From contig CAIYTE010000087.1 in assembly GCA_903929045.1 (NCBI GenBank), positions 1 through 54,523 on the forward strand: a stretch of 54,523 bases of DNA. The letters are read 5' to 3'. The DNA comes from an uncultured Hyphomicrobiales bacterium (lineage in GTDB: Bacteria > Pseudomonadota > Alphaproteobacteria > Rhizobiales > Xanthobacteraceae). A program made the position numbers and the translations under genes. Every line of letters starts with the position of its first letter. Positions within the stretch are counted from its first letter, which is position 1. The notes beneath the pieces were generated by a model. The model was not told the origin of the DNA. It searched no databases and saw only the letters and a list, made by a program, of their open reading frames with translations. Shown here piece after piece: positions 25,145 to 34,096 of the stretch.

Positions 25145-26380
25145 TTAGAAACCGCACTCCAGGATGTACAGGCCGCCCGAGAAACGGTCGACCGTGTAAA
25201 CGATCTGCCGCTCGTCGACATAGACGTCGTTGAGCTGGATGGCGCCGAGCTTGGAGCCGTTCGGTGCCGGCGGCACGAAAGCCGCGATTTCCTTTGGCTG
25301 ATAGGCGTTCGAAATATCGAAGGCGCGCATGCCGCCGTTGAAGAAGGTGCCGAACACCAGTTGGTCCGACTTGAACGACGTCGGCACCGGCACGTTTTCG
25401 TGGATGTTGTGGGCGCCGAAGCGGCCGCCGCGGTTCTTGTAGGCGTCGACCGGCGGCATCGGCAGCGTCGAGAACGACACGGGGTGCGTTTCGTCGCGGG
25501 CGTCGAGCATCCAGATCAGCTTCGGCCAGTCCTTGGCATTGTCCTCGGTCGACTCTTCCGTCACCAGGATCAGGCCGCGATCGAACAACGGCACCGCGGT
25601 GTGGGTGAAGCCGGTATAGGGCGGCGAGTTGGTCCAGTGCGAGATGACCTTGGGCTGCGACTTGTCGGCGATGTCCATGATGTACATGCCGCCATCGAGG
25701 TAGCAGAGATACATGCGGTCCGGACGTTCCGGATAGACGTTGCAGTTATGCGCGCGGTAGCCCTTGTCGAGCGCGTGGCGCGGCGGCGGCGCAACGTTGT
25801 CGCCCTTGCGCGTACCGGACAGCCACCAGCGGCCGATTTCGCGCGGCTTGGTCGGATCGCGCACGTCGATGCAGCGGTAGAACTGATCGTCGTTCGGATC
25901 GACGGCTTCGAAGTCCGGGCTGCCGGCGGCCATGTGGACGTATTCACCGTCGCAGAACCAGAGCTGATGCACGCCGCGTGAGGTCGGGCCGGAGCAGTCG
26001 AAGAACGAGATCGACTTCGGATTCTCGGGCACCGAGCAGTCGAACAGTTCGAAGCCGGCCGGCTTCATGCCCTTCTTCTTGGTCTGGTAGGCGACCGCCA
26101 GGATGTCGCCGGACATTTCCAGCGAGTTCGAGCGCACGTCGGCGTGCGGCAGCGCGGTCTGCACGATCACCTTCGGATTGCGCGGGTCGGAAACGTCGAC
26201 GCCGGTGAAATTCTTCGGCGCGCTTTCATGCGCCAGCCACATGATGCGGCGGCCGTCCTTGGCGATCTGCATCGCCATGCCTTCGCCCATGCCGCCGAAG
26301 CCGCTCATGTTGTTCTGCGATAGCAGCTTGAAATTCCAGGATACGGGTTCGCCGCTGTGCAGCGGGTCTTGGGCGGACAT
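25145..26380 (-). CDS. LVIVD-repeat beta-propeller protein
   Basis: A 411-residue protein with no signal peptide. Repeating blade-like segments have the pattern aromatic/hydrophobic strand, then xxDVSDPxxPKxI: FTGVDVSDPRNPKVI, FELFDCSVPENPKSI, YRCIDVRDPTKPREI, MYIMDIADKSQPKVI and MRAFDISNAYQPKEI, typical of LVIVD/choice-of-anchor propeller proteins. Many His and Cys residues are present (HNCNVYPERPDRMYLC). Function is unknown; propellers usually serve as scaffolds or enzymes. It sits between the ABC operon and the CobW gene, each side closed by a hairpin, so it is likely its own unit. Confidence 0.82.
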   Translation of the reverse strand: MSAQDPLHSGEPVSWNFKLLSQNNMSGFGGMGEGMAMQIAKDGRRIMWLAHESAPKNFTGVDVSDPRNPKVIVQTALPHADVRSNSLEMSGDILAVAYQTKKKGMKPAGFELFDCSVPENPKSISFFDCSGPTSRGVHQLWFCDGEYVHMAAGSPDFEAVDPNDDQFYRCIDVRDPTKPREIGRWWLSGTRKGDNVAPPPRHALDKGYRAHNCNVYPERPDRMYLCYLDGGMYIMDIADKSQPKVISHWTNSPPYTGFTHTAVPLFDRGLILVTEESTEDNAKDWPKLIWMLDARDETHPVSFSTLPMPPVDAYKNRGGRFGAHNIHENVPVPTSFKSDQLVFGTFFNGGMRAFDISNAYQPKEIAAFVPPAPNGSKLGAIQLNDVYVDERQIVYTVDRFSGGLYILECGF

Positions 26381-26424
26381 TCGCGTCTCTCCGAAAGGTT
26401 GTTGTTTTTGGCAGGTGAACGAAA

Positions 26425-26449
26425 CGGCCGGCGTAGGGTGCGCCGGCCG
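26425..26449 (-). terminator. Hairpin between the ABC operon and the LVIVD gene
   Basis: A perfect 9-bp stem CGGCCGGCG/CGCCGGCCG with a 7-nt loop, 51 bp after the stop of the binding-protein gene. Only TTTCGTT follows, so termination may be partial. Confidence 0.55.
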
Positions 26450-26500
26450 CGTGTTTAGACCAAATGAGGTGGTCCCGTCACCGGGGGGGTCTCGGAAGCG

Positions 26501-27481
26501 TCAGGCCCCGGCCTGCTTGAAGAAGTCGGTGCGCAACACCTTGGTCCAGTCCGGGATGGCCTTGATCTTCTTTTCACCCAGCAGAATTTCAGCCTGCTTC
26601 TGCATGTAGGGCACGAGGTCCGACGGCCAGCCGGGGCCCACTTCGACGCGGGCCAGCGCCTTTTTGAAGGTATCCTTGGACATGGTGTAGCCTTTGGACG
26701 TGTAGAAGCCGTAGATCGAGTCCGCGACCTTGTCCGGGCTGTCCTTGAAGTCCTTGGCGACGTCGATCCAGGCCTTGAGATAGGCGACGACCGTTTCCGG
26801 GCTCTTCTGGATGAAGTCCGGCGTCGCCGCCATGAACACCGGCATCTTGTCGAAGTCGTAGAACTCCGCGAGCGTGGTGCCGAGCCCGTCGGCGTCGGCG
26901 ATGGCGTTGTAGGGCTCGACGGTGCACATGGCGTCGACCGTCTTGGCCGCCAGCGCCGCGACCATGTCGTCAACGTTCATGCGGACTTCCTGCCAGTCGC
27001 TCTTGGCAAGGCCGGCCTTGGGCATGATCTGGTCGGTCAGGATGTTGCCGGTCGACGAACCGGTCTGGTTGGCGACCTTCATGCCCTTGAGCTGCTCGAC
27101 CTTGGTGAGGCCGAGCTCCTTGCGCGCCATGACGCGCGCGGTCTTGCCGACATATTCGATGAAGGCGATTGCGACCATGCCGCCCTTGTCATGGCCGAGC
27201 GCCAGCGACGGGCCGGCATAGGTGCCCATGTCGACCTGCCGCGCCACCATCTGCTGCATGGTGAGGTTGCCGGACGGTACGGCGAATTCCTCGAACTTGA
27301 CGCCGTGCTTTTCGAGATAACCCGAGCGCAGCAGATAGTAGGTCGGCATGCCCCACATGTTGGTCTGGTAGCCCTGCCGCACGGTTTCCAGCGCGGCCGA
27401 GGCCGGACGCAGGCCGAGGCCTGCCGCTGCGACACCGGCGCCGATGCCGGCCACCGCGGTGCGACGCGTAAGAATGGTCAT
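26501..27481 (-). CDS. ABC transporter solute-binding protein, NMT1/TauA type
   Basis: A 326-residue exported protein. The N-terminus LTRRTAVAGIGAGVAAAG is a twin-arginine-style signal ending near PASA. The mature protein shows the NMT1/SsuA pattern: YYLLRSGYLEKHGVKFEEF, MVARQVDMGTYAG, KGMKVANQTGSSTGN and MVAALAAKTVDAMCTVEPYNA. It binds a small solute in the periplasm, in this family typically a sulfonate, thiamine precursor, or aromatic acid. It is the last gene of an operon with two permease genes and an ATPase gene. A hairpin follows. Confidence 0.9.
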   Translation of the reverse strand: MTILTRRTAVAGIGAGVAAAGLGLRPASAALETVRQGYQTNMWGMPTYYLLRSGYLEKHGVKFEEFAVPSGNLTMQQMVARQVDMGTYAGPSLALGHDKGGMVAIAFIEYVGKTARVMARKELGLTKVEQLKGMKVANQTGSSTGNILTDQIMPKAGLAKSDWQEVRMNVDDMVAALAAKTVDAMCTVEPYNAIADADGLGTTLAEFYDFDKMPVFMAATPDFIQKSPETVVAYLKAWIDVAKDFKDSPDKVADSIYGFYTSKGYTMSKDTFKKALARVEVGPGWPSDLVPYMQKQAEILLGEKKIKAIPDWTKVLRTDFFKQAGA

Positions 27482-27513
27482 TGTGATCCTCCCTTTGTTT
27501 CTTGTTTTGTCGT

Positions 27514-28272
27514 TCAGTGTGGTGTCGTGTGGCCGAGCTGGCCCATCAGTTCCTTCTGGCAGTCGAGAAATTCCACGCTGAGCGGATCGCGCGGCCGCGG
27601 CAGGTCGATCTTCATGACGGTCTTCACCGTGCCGGGATGCGCCGACATGACGACGACGCGGTCGGCAAGATAGACGGCCTCGGCGACGTTATGCGTGACG
27701 TAGATGACGGTCTTGCGCGTTTCCTTCCACACATCGGCGAGCAGGCGCTGCATGTCGTCGCGCGTCATGGCGTCGAGCGCGGCGAAGGGCTCGTCCATCA
27801 GCAGCACCGACGGATTGTAGGCCAGCGCCCGCGCGATCGCGACGCGCTGCTGCATGCCGCCGGACAGATGATGCGGGAACGAGTTGGTGAACTTCTCCAG
27901 CTTCACCAGCCGCAACTGCTCGCGGGCGATCTTGTCGCGCTCCGGATTGGCGACGCCTTTCATCTCGAGCCCGAAAGAGACGTTGCCAAGCGCGGTGCGC
28001 CACGGAAACAACTGTGCGAAATCCTGGAAGACAACGCCGCGATCCATGCCGTGGCCATCGACAGTCTTGCCGCCGATGGTGATCTGGCCGCTGGCCGGTG
28101 TCAGAAAACCGGCGATGATATTGAGCAGCGTGGACTTGCCGCAGCCGGACGGCCCGACGATGCAGATGAATTCCGACGCGTCGATATCGATCGACACGTT
28201 CGACACGCCCTGCACCTTGCCGGCCGGCGTATCGTAGTTGAGGCTCACATCACGGATCGCAATCGGTTGCAT
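27514..28272 (-). CDS. ABC transporter ATP-binding protein, TauB/SsuB type
   Basis: A 252-residue ATPase with Walker A GPSGCGKSTLL, Q-loop in FQDFAQLFPW, signature LSGGMQQR and Walker B VLLMDEPF, with the switch His in THNVAEA. ATG 28272 follows AGGAAA; the longer open frame upstream is Lys/Arg-rich and not family-like. It powers uptake by the two permease proteins encoded just upstream. The neighbouring genes are spaced 32 and 49 bp away. Confidence 0.93.
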   Translation of the reverse strand: MQPIAIRDVSLNYDTPAGKVQGVSNVSIDIDASEFICIVGPSGCGKSTLLNIIAGFLTPASGQITIGGKTVDGHGMDRGVVFQDFAQLFPWRTALGNVSFGLEMKGVANPERDKIAREQLRLVKLEKFTNSFPHHLSGGMQQRVAIARALAYNPSVLLMDEPFAALDAMTRDDMQRLLADVWKETRKTVIYVTHNVAEAVYLADRVVVMSAHPGTVKTVMKIDLPRPRDPLSVEFLDCQKELMGQLGHTTPH

Positions 28273-28321
28273 TCGTTTCCTGCCGCTTTTCTTGTCGCCG
28301 CCTTTTGAAGTTTTCTTGTCG

Positions 28322-29113
28322 TCAGCCCTTCGCCACCCGCACCATGCCCCAGCGCTGCACCGTGCGTTGCTCGAGCGTGCCGAACACCAGCCGCTCGAAG
28401 GCAAAACCGATGAAGCCGATGACGACCAGCGCCGCCAGCATCACGTCGGCATTGAGAAATTCCTTGGCGTCGAAGATCACCCAGCCGAGGCCCCAGTCCG
28501 AGGCCGCGATCATCTCGGCGCCGACGACGCCGATCCAGGCGCGCAGGAAGGCCTGCCGCATGCCGGTGATGATGAAGGGCGAGGCGCCGGGAATGATGAC
28601 TTTCCAGAACAGGCTGTTCTCGTCAGCGCCCATGGCGCCGGCGGCGCGCAACCACAGCGGATTCACCGAGCGCACGCCGGACCAGGTGTTGAAGGCCATC
28701 GGGAAGGTGGCGGCGTAGAACACAATGAGGATGGTCGTGACGTTGCCGATGCCGAACCACAGCATGAACAACGGCACCAGCGCGAAGGAAGGAATCGGCA
28801 TCAGCGCGCTGATCAGCGGCAGAAAGAAATGTTCGACGCGCGGAAACCGCGCCATCAGAATGCCGAGCGGCAGCCCTACCACGACAGCGAGCGCAAAGCC
28901 GAACAGCACGCGGTACAGCGTATAGAGCGCGTGCCACAGCATGGTGCCGTCGGTGATCGTCGCAATCAGCGTGTCGACGATGGAGGGAATGGTCGGCAGC
29001 AGCACGGCGGGGAACAAGCCGCTGCGCGCCACGCCCTCGTAAAGCGCGGCAGTGACGAGAAGCGACAGGGTGCCGCGGATCAGCGTGCGGCGGCGTTGCT
29101 GGCTGTCGTTCAT
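28322..29113 (-). CDS. ABC transporter permease, TauC/SsuC type (downstream copy)
   Basis: A 263-residue inner-membrane protein with about six hydrophobic segments. The ATPase-contact loop lies around LWLRAAGAMGADENSLFWKVIIPGA, and AWIGVVGAEMIAASDWGLGW is the family's characteristic later segment. It starts 10 bp after the stop of another, clearly different, permease of the same family. Two permease genes with one ATPase and one binding protein suggest a heterodimeric membrane channel. Confidence 0.92.
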   Translation of the reverse strand: MNDSQQRRRTLIRGTLSLLVTAALYEGVARSGLFPAVLLPTIPSIVDTLIATITDGTMLWHALYTLYRVLFGFALAVVVGLPLGILMARFPRVEHFFLPLISALMPIPSFALVPLFMLWFGIGNVTTILIVFYAATFPMAFNTWSGVRSVNPLWLRAAGAMGADENSLFWKVIIPGASPFIITGMRQAFLRAWIGVVGAEMIAASDWGLGWVIFDAKEFLNADVMLAALVVIGFIGFAFERLVFGTLEQRTVQRWGMVRVAKG

Positions 29114-29123
29114 ATCGACGTTC

Positions 29124-29945
29124 TCATTTCGTCATGCCCCAGCGCACCACGGTGTAGTTCTCGATTTTCTGGAACACGTACTTCTCCAGCAGAATGCCGA
29201 TGATCGCGATCACGGCGATGCCGGCAAGCATGGCGTCGGTGTTGAGAAACTTGCGCGCGCCGAAAATCAGCCAGCCAAGGCCCCACGGCACGGCGGCAAG
29301 CATCTCGACGGCGACGAGAATGCGCCAGGCTTGCGCCAGGCCGAGCCGTAAGCCTGTCAGGATGTAGGGCAGCGCGCCGGGAATGATGACGTAGCGGAAC
29401 AGCCGCTTGTCATCGGCGCCCATCGACAGCGCCGAACGCACCCAGATTTCCTTGACCGCCTTCACGCCGGTCCAGCTGTTGAAGATGATCGGGAAGGCGG
29501 CGACAAAACCGACCAGCAGGATCGACGAAAAATTGCCGAGGCCGAACCACAGCAGGAACAGCGGCGCGTAAGCGAGGCCGGGGATCGGCGCGCCGATCGA
29601 CACCAGCGGCAGCAGGATATCTTCGGCGCGGCGCGAGCGGCCCATGATGACGCCGATGAGCACGCCGAACACGGCGGCGAGCGCGAAGCCGCTCAGCAGC
29701 CGGACGATCGTCTCGACGGCGTGGTGTGGCAGGATGCCGGAGATGGTGAGTTGCCAGGTCGACAGCGCGACCTGTTCGAGCGGCGGAAACAGCCGCTTGG
29801 GAAAAATGCCGGCCCAGGCGACCGCTTCCCACATCGCGCCGACCACGACGAAGGGAAAGATGTTGCGCCAGACATGGCGCCAGCGCTCCGCCGCACGGCT
29901 TTCGCCGGCGGCTTCCGCCGCGGAAATGGTGCCCGCATCGTGCAT
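29124..29945 (-). CDS. ABC transporter permease, TauC/SsuC type (upstream copy)
   Basis: A 273-residue inner-membrane protein, first in the operon. It has an N-terminal soluble tail of about 30 residues, then hydrophobic segments. The ATPase-contact loop is EIWVRSALSMGADDKRLFRYVIIPGA, and AWRILVAVEMLAAVPWGLGW is the family segment. ATG 29945 is preceded, 13 bp away, by GGGAGGAG, a slightly long spacing; the extension up to 30080 is Arg/Pro-rich and not like a transporter. The sequence is related to but distinct from the downstream permease. Confidence 0.9.
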   Translation of the reverse strand: MHDAGTISAAEAAGESRAAERWRHVWRNIFPFVVVGAMWEAVAWAGIFPKRLFPPLEQVALSTWQLTISGILPHHAVETIVRLLSGFALAAVFGVLIGVIMGRSRRAEDILLPLVSIGAPIPGLAYAPLFLLWFGLGNFSSILLVGFVAAFPIIFNSWTGVKAVKEIWVRSALSMGADDKRLFRYVIIPGALPYILTGLRLGLAQAWRILVAVEMLAAVPWGLGWLIFGARKFLNTDAMLAGIAVIAIIGILLEKYVFQKIENYTVVRWGMTK

Positions 29946-30171
29946 CGCTGCCGGCGCTCCTCCCTGATGTCCCTTATTGCGCGAGGCCTCTTTGGCGGGC
30001 CTTGGGACCGGATCAGGATAGCCCTTTGATCCGCGACTACAAGCAGGACGGCTGCCTGTTCGGTGGGCCGTTCCCACCACTGGCGATTTGGCGGCAAAAC
30101 GGCTAAAGCCGCCGGGAATTGACCAACGCGGCCTGGCGCCGCGAACAAAGTTTCACAGGGAGAGTTTCGTA

Positions 30172-31125
30172 ATGTCGAACAAGCAGAAGATCGGTTGGAT
30201 CGGTGTCGGCCGCATGGGCTACCAGATGGCGGAACGCCTCGCGAATGCGGGCTACGACATCTCCATCTGGAACCGCACCAAGTCCAAGGCCGAGCCGCTG
30301 GCCAAGTCCGGCGCCAAGATCGTCGACAAGCTGGCCGATCTCGCCGGCGTCGACATGCTGTTCGCCATCGTGTCGGAAGGCAAAGACCTCGAGGAGGTCT
30401 ACTTCGGCGCCAACGGCATCGTGACCACGGCCAAGGGCCCGCTGCCCAAGACCTTTGTCGACTGCTCATCGATCTCGGTTGAGGATAGCGAGCGCATCCG
30501 CGCCCGCCTCAAGGAAAAGGGCATCGAATTCGTCTGCGCTCCGGTGTCGGGCAACGGTCTCGTCATCAAGGCCGGCAAGCTGTCATCGGTCGTGTCCGGT
30601 CCGGAAGCGGCGTCGAAGGCCGCCATGCCGGTCATCGAAGTGTTCGCGCCGCGCGGCGTGTCCTATGTCGGCGAAGGCGAATTGTCGCGCATCTGCAAGA
30701 TCGCGCACAACGTCATGCTCGGCGTCGTCATCGCCAATCTCGTCGAGATCACGCTGCTCGCCAACAAGATGGGCGTGCCGCGCGAAGCCTTCCTCGCCTT
30801 CATGAACAACGGCGTCATGGGTTCGATGTTCACCGCCTACAAGACGCCGGCTTTGGTCAATCTCGACTGGGCCGCGACCTTTACGCCGGAACTGCTGCGC
30901 AAGGATCTCGATCTCGGCCTCGAACTCGGCCGCGAGCAGGATGTGCCGATGCCGGTGACGGCGGCGACGCGTGAGATGGTGCAGATGCATATCGGCAAGG
31001 CGCTGTCGCAGGCCAACAGCAAGGAAATCCTCGCGCAGGATTTCGCACGCATGGCGGAAACGATGGCGGAACTGTCCGGCATGAAGCTGAAGTCGGAAAA
31101 TTCGAACGTCGGCACCGGGCTGTAA
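30172..31125 (+). CDS. NAD(P)-dependent 3-hydroxyisobutyrate dehydrogenase-like oxidoreductase
   Basis: A 317-residue beta-hydroxyacid dehydrogenase. The Rossmann motif GWIGVGRMGYQMAERL is at residues about 8-23. The middle Ser/Gly region VCAPVSGNGLVIKAGKLS and the catalytic Lys in CKIAHNVMLG (about residue 178) are as in 3-hydroxyisobutyrate and tartronate-semialdehyde reductase relatives. ATG 30172 has GGGAGAG upstream. It is transcribed away from the ABC operon. It would reduce or oxidise a 3-hydroxy acid in the cytoplasm. A palindromic repeat begins 12 bp after the stop. Confidence 0.9.
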   Translation: MSNKQKIGWIGVGRMGYQMAERLANAGYDISIWNRTKSKAEPLAKSGAKIVDKLADLAGVDMLFAIVSEGKDLEEVYFGANGIVTTAKGPLPKTFVDCSSISVEDSERIRARLKEKGIEFVCAPVSGNGLVIKAGKLSSVVSGPEAASKAAMPVIEVFAPRGVSYVGEGELSRICKIAHNVMLGVVIANLVEITLLANKMGVPREAFLAFMNNGVMGSMFTAYKTPALVNLDWAATFTPELLRKDLDLGLELGREQDVPMPVTAATREMVQMHIGKALSQANSKEILAQDFARMAETMAELSGMKLKSENSNVGTGL

Positions 31126-31137
31126 AAAGAAGTTGCT

Positions 31138-31208
31138 GTCGTCCCCGCGAAAGCGGGGACCCAGCTCTTCTTGTCAAACGCTGGATGCCCGCCTTCGCGG
31201 GCATGACA
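31138..31208 (+). repeat. Palindromic repeat, family B
   Basis: Two hairpins, GTCCCCGCGAAAGCGGGGAC and ATGCCCGCCTTCGCGGGCAT, separated by about 28 bp. It follows the 3-hydroxyisobutyrate dehydrogenase-like gene. Confidence 0.78.
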
Positions 31209-31226
31209 ACTGAATGTTCAGCAAAT

Positions 31227-31252
31227 AAAAAAAAGGGCCCCGTGAGGGGCCC
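31227..31252 (-). terminator. Rho-independent terminator of an apparent minus-strand RNA
   Basis: A perfect 7-bp stem GGGCCCC/GGGGCCC with a GTGA-type loop; on the minus strand it is followed at once by T8. Both flanking protein genes are on the plus strand, so this signal points to a minus-strand transcript in the 317-bp spacer. Confidence 0.75.
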
Positions 31253-31395
31253 TGTGTGCATGAGGTGGAGGATTCACGCTGCCGTTCAAACCAAAAGGGA
31301 GGAAAAACGGCAGCTGCGCACGAGTGTCAGTCAATCGGTAATGGCTGGTTGCTACAAGTAAATTGCCCATAAATTCATCTGGCTTTGTGTCTGCC
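31227..31395 (-). ncRNA. Putative trans-acting small RNA (about 165 nt) with CCUCC motifs
   Basis: On the minus strand, TTGACG (31429-31424) can serve as a -35 element, with a weak -10 (CTGCGT) 17 bp on, placing the start near 31395. The transcript would run to the strong terminator at 31227-31252. In between, the stem GCCGTT/AACGGC (31311-31306 with 31286-31281) presents CCUCCC in its loop, and another CCUCC lies at 31271-31267. Small RNAs with such anti-ribosome-binding-site loops are known in Alphaproteobacteria. The minus-strand frame here (31472-31218) reads as an 84-residue peptide with no family features. The -10 element is the weak point. Confidence 0.4.
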
Positions 31396-31442
31396 CACTT
31401 ACGCAGCGTAGACTGCGACAAAACGTCAAAATGGGGATGGGA

Positions 31443-32201
31443 ATGGCCTTCACGCTTTATAACGCGCCGCAATCCACTTGCAGCCAGCGCGTTCGCTTCG
31501 TGCTCAATGCCAAGAAGCTGCCTTTCGCCGAGGTGAAGCTCAATCTGCTCGAAGGCGATCAGCTCAAGCCCGACTATCTTAAATTAAATCCGAACGGTGT
31601 CGTGCCGACGCTCGATCATGACGGCGCCATCATCACCGACTCCACCGTCATCACCGAATATCTCGACGAAGTTTTTCCCGGCAACAGTTTCACGCCGGAG
31701 AACGCGGTGATGCGCGCCCGCATGCGCGCGCTCATGCACTTCGCCGATGAAATGCCGGCGGCGTCGGTGCGCGTGCCGACCTATAATCTCGCTTTCCTGC
31801 CGCGCTTTGCAAAAATGAGCCGCGAGGAATTCGTCGCGCTCGCCGACTCCAAGCCGCTGCGCCGCGAATTCATGATGACGATGGGCCAGACCGGGTTTCC
31901 CAAGGCTGAAATGGACGCCGCCCTCGGCCGCCTGCGCCGCAGCTACGAGCGCATGGACCGCGAGATCGAAGCCAGCGGCGGGCCGTGGCTGCTGGGCAAG
32001 GAGATGTCGCTCGCCGACGTCGCCATTATGCCGGCCGTGGTGCGCATGGACGATCTCAATTTCGCCGACTGGCAGGATCTGCCGCGCGTCATAAACTGGT
32101 TTAACAAGGTCCGCGAACATTCGGCGTTCGCGCCGACCTATTATGACGGCTCGTTGCTGTCGCAGCGCTTCCCGCATCTGAAGGCAAAAGCGCCGGCGTG
32201 A
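31443..32201 (+). CDS. Glutathione S-transferase family protein
   Basis: A 252-residue protein with an N-terminal thioredoxin-like domain (TLYNAPQSTCSQRVRFVL; Ser11/Cys13 lie where the family's catalytic residue sits), then NPNGVVPTLDHDG with the cis-Pro and the DSTVITEYLDEVFP glutathione-binding turn, and a C-terminal all-alpha domain ending with LADVAIMPAVVRMDDL. It conjugates or reduces electrophiles with glutathione, or serves a catabolic step. Three in-frame ATGs lie close together (31431, 31437, 31443); the last has GGGGA 5 bp upstream and is chosen. Confidence 0.88.
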   Translation: MAFTLYNAPQSTCSQRVRFVLNAKKLPFAEVKLNLLEGDQLKPDYLKLNPNGVVPTLDHDGAIITDSTVITEYLDEVFPGNSFTPENAVMRARMRALMHFADEMPAASVRVPTYNLAFLPRFAKMSREEFVALADSKPLRREFMMTMGQTGFPKAEMDAALGRLRRSYERMDREIEASGGPWLLGKEMSLADVAIMPAVVRMDDLNFADWQDLPRVINWFNKVREHSAFAPTYYDGSLLSQRFPHLKAKAPA

Positions 32202-32287
32202 TTATGACAGCGCTGTATTACCAGCGTTAATCAAACGCCAATGAGTTCTGGTTAGCAAAGTATGACCGTACCTTACCTCCGGGTGTC

Positions 32288-33982
32288 ATGCTGGCTTTCC
32301 CCCGATTTCGTTTCAAGATGGCAGCCAAGGCGGCGGTGCTGATCGCCGGTCTCGGCGTCATGTCGGTGCTCGCCAACTGGCTCGTGCTGCAGCGCCTCGA
32401 TCGTCTCGACGCGCTCAACAATGTTCTCGTCAATCACTCGGCCCCCGGCCGTCTGGCGCTGACCGAAGCCAAGACCTCCGTGTCGGCGATGGGGCTGGCG
32501 GTCTACAAGATGACCGGCACCGGCGACATCGATGTGGTGCGCGAAGCCGTCGACGAGCGTCAGGGGCAATTCGTCAGCGCGATGTCATGGCTCGGCGGCG
32601 CCGCCGGTTATATTCCGGAGCGCCGGACGGACATCCAGCGCATCGTCGACCGCATCAACAACGTCAATACGCTGGCCGACGAGATCGACAGCTTCAACAA
32701 GCACAACGACCGCGAGCACGCCCGCGTCACCATCGAACTGAAATTCGACCCGGCGCTGGTCGTCGCCACCACCGAGCTCAATCGACTGATCAATATTCTC
32801 GGCGGCGAAATCAACGAAGCCGTCGCCACCGCCGCGGCGGAGAAGGCCTGGACGCATAACGTCATCGTCGCCGGTCTCATCGTCGGCACGCTGGCGACGA
32901 TCCTGTTTGCGATGTTCCTGGCGCAGCGCTCGGTGGCCGGACCGTTGCACCGGCTGGCCGGCGTCATGCACCAGATCACGCAGGGCGAGGTGGATGCGCC
33001 CATCGCCGGGCTCAAGCGCGCCGACGAGGTCGGCACCATGGCGCGCGCCGTGCTGGTATTCCGTGACAATGCCATCGCGTTGCGTGAGGCGCAGATCCAG
33101 CGCCAGCGCGGCCGCGAACAGGCCGCCATTGAAAAGCGCCAGGCGCTCGACACCTTGGCCGGCAGTTTCGAAACCAAGATTCTCAGCGTCACCGCCGCGC
33201 TCGCCAGCGCCGCGACGCAACTCGACGCTTCGGCTCGCTCGATGAGCGGCGCGGCCGATGAATCCGGCACGCATGCCCGCGCCGCAGCCGAGGTCGCCGA
33301 GGAAACCACCGCCGCCGCCAGCACGGTGTCGAGCGCGATCGATGAGCTGTCGATGGCGATGCGCGACATCGACGGCCAGCTCTCCAGCGCCGCAAATGTG
33401 GTGGTCGAAGCGACGCGCCGGGCCGATGTTGCCGTCACCAATGCCGATGGCCTGAGCCTCGCGGTCGGCGACATCGACAAGGTCGCCAGCATGATCCAGG
33501 CGATCGCCAGCCAGACCAATCTGTTGGCGCTGAACGCCACCATCGAGGCGGCGCGCGCCGGCGACGCCGGCCGCGGCTTCGCCGTGGTGGCGCAGGAAGT
33601 CAAAACGCTCGCCGCGCAGACCACGCAGGCTTTGTCGGACATCAAGGACAAGACCCGCACCGTGCGCGAGATCATCGACGGCGTCTGCGGCGCCACGCAA
33701 CTGATGTCGAACGTCATTTCGCAGATCGAGGGCGTGTCGCGCGCCATCATGAACTCGATCACGCTGCAATCACAGGCGACACAGAAGATTGCCGAAACCG
33801 TAGACGGCGCCGCCGATCGCTCGCGTCAGGTCGCCACCAGCGTTGCGGGCGTCAGCGCTTTTGCCGACCGCACGAACCTGAGCGCGCATCAGATTCTGGA
33901 CGCGGTCGAGGACCTCAACCGCCAGGCCGTCGCCTTGCAGGCCGAGGCGCAGTCCTTCGTGGCGCAGGTCCGGGCGGCCTGA
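32288..33982 (+). CDS. Methyl-accepting chemotaxis protein
   Basis: A 564-residue chemoreceptor. A membrane segment (about residues 13-33), a helical periplasmic sensor of about 155 residues, a second membrane segment (191-211), a HAMP linker (214-265) and a long coiled-coil signalling domain follow in the usual order. The highly conserved hairpin tip that binds CheA/CheW reads [20 protein letters not shown] with [11 protein letters not shown] after it. No che genes are near. Ligand specificity cannot be read. The start, ATG 32288, has only CTCCGGG before it, so the true start may be slightly different. Confidence 0.93.
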   Translation: MLAFPRFRFKMAAKAAVLIAGLGVMSVLANWLVLQRLDRLDALNNVLVNHSAPGRLALTEAKTSVSAMGLAVYKMTGTGDIDVVREAVDERQGQFVSAMSWLGGAAGYIPERRTDIQRIVDRINNVNTLADEIDSFNKHNDREHARVTIELKFDPALVVATTELNRLINILGGEINEAVATAAAEKAWTHNVIVAGLIVGTLATILFAMFLAQRSVAGPLHRLAGVMHQITQGEVDAPIAGLKRADEVGTMARAVLVFRDNAIALREAQIQRQRGREQAAIEKRQALDTLAGSFETKILSVTAALASAATQLDASARSMSGAADESGTHARAAAEVAEETTAAASTVSSAIDELSMAMRDIDGQLSSAANVVVEATRRADVAVTNADGLSLAVGDIDKVASMIQAIASQTNLLALNATIEAARAGDAGRGFAVVAQEVKTLAAQTTQALSDIKDKTRTVREIIDGVCGATQLMSNVISQIEGVSRAIMNSITLQSQATQKIAETVDGAADRSRQVATSVAGVSAFADRTNLSAHQILDAVEDLNRQAVALQAEAQSFVAQVRAA

Positions 33983-34096
33983 CCCCTTGCCGATGGATAT
34001 GCCGGGGCTAGGCTAAGGCCTGGTTGAACCCTTTCCGGTCCGCCGGCGACAAAGGAACGGCGGCCGTGAAGCCGTCTTTCGTTGTGGGAGACATCC

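Noticed and set aside
31218-31472. 84-codon minus-strand frame in the 31-kb spacer
   Set aside because: It reads through the terminator hairpin and overlaps the GST start; no family features. The signals fit a small RNA better.
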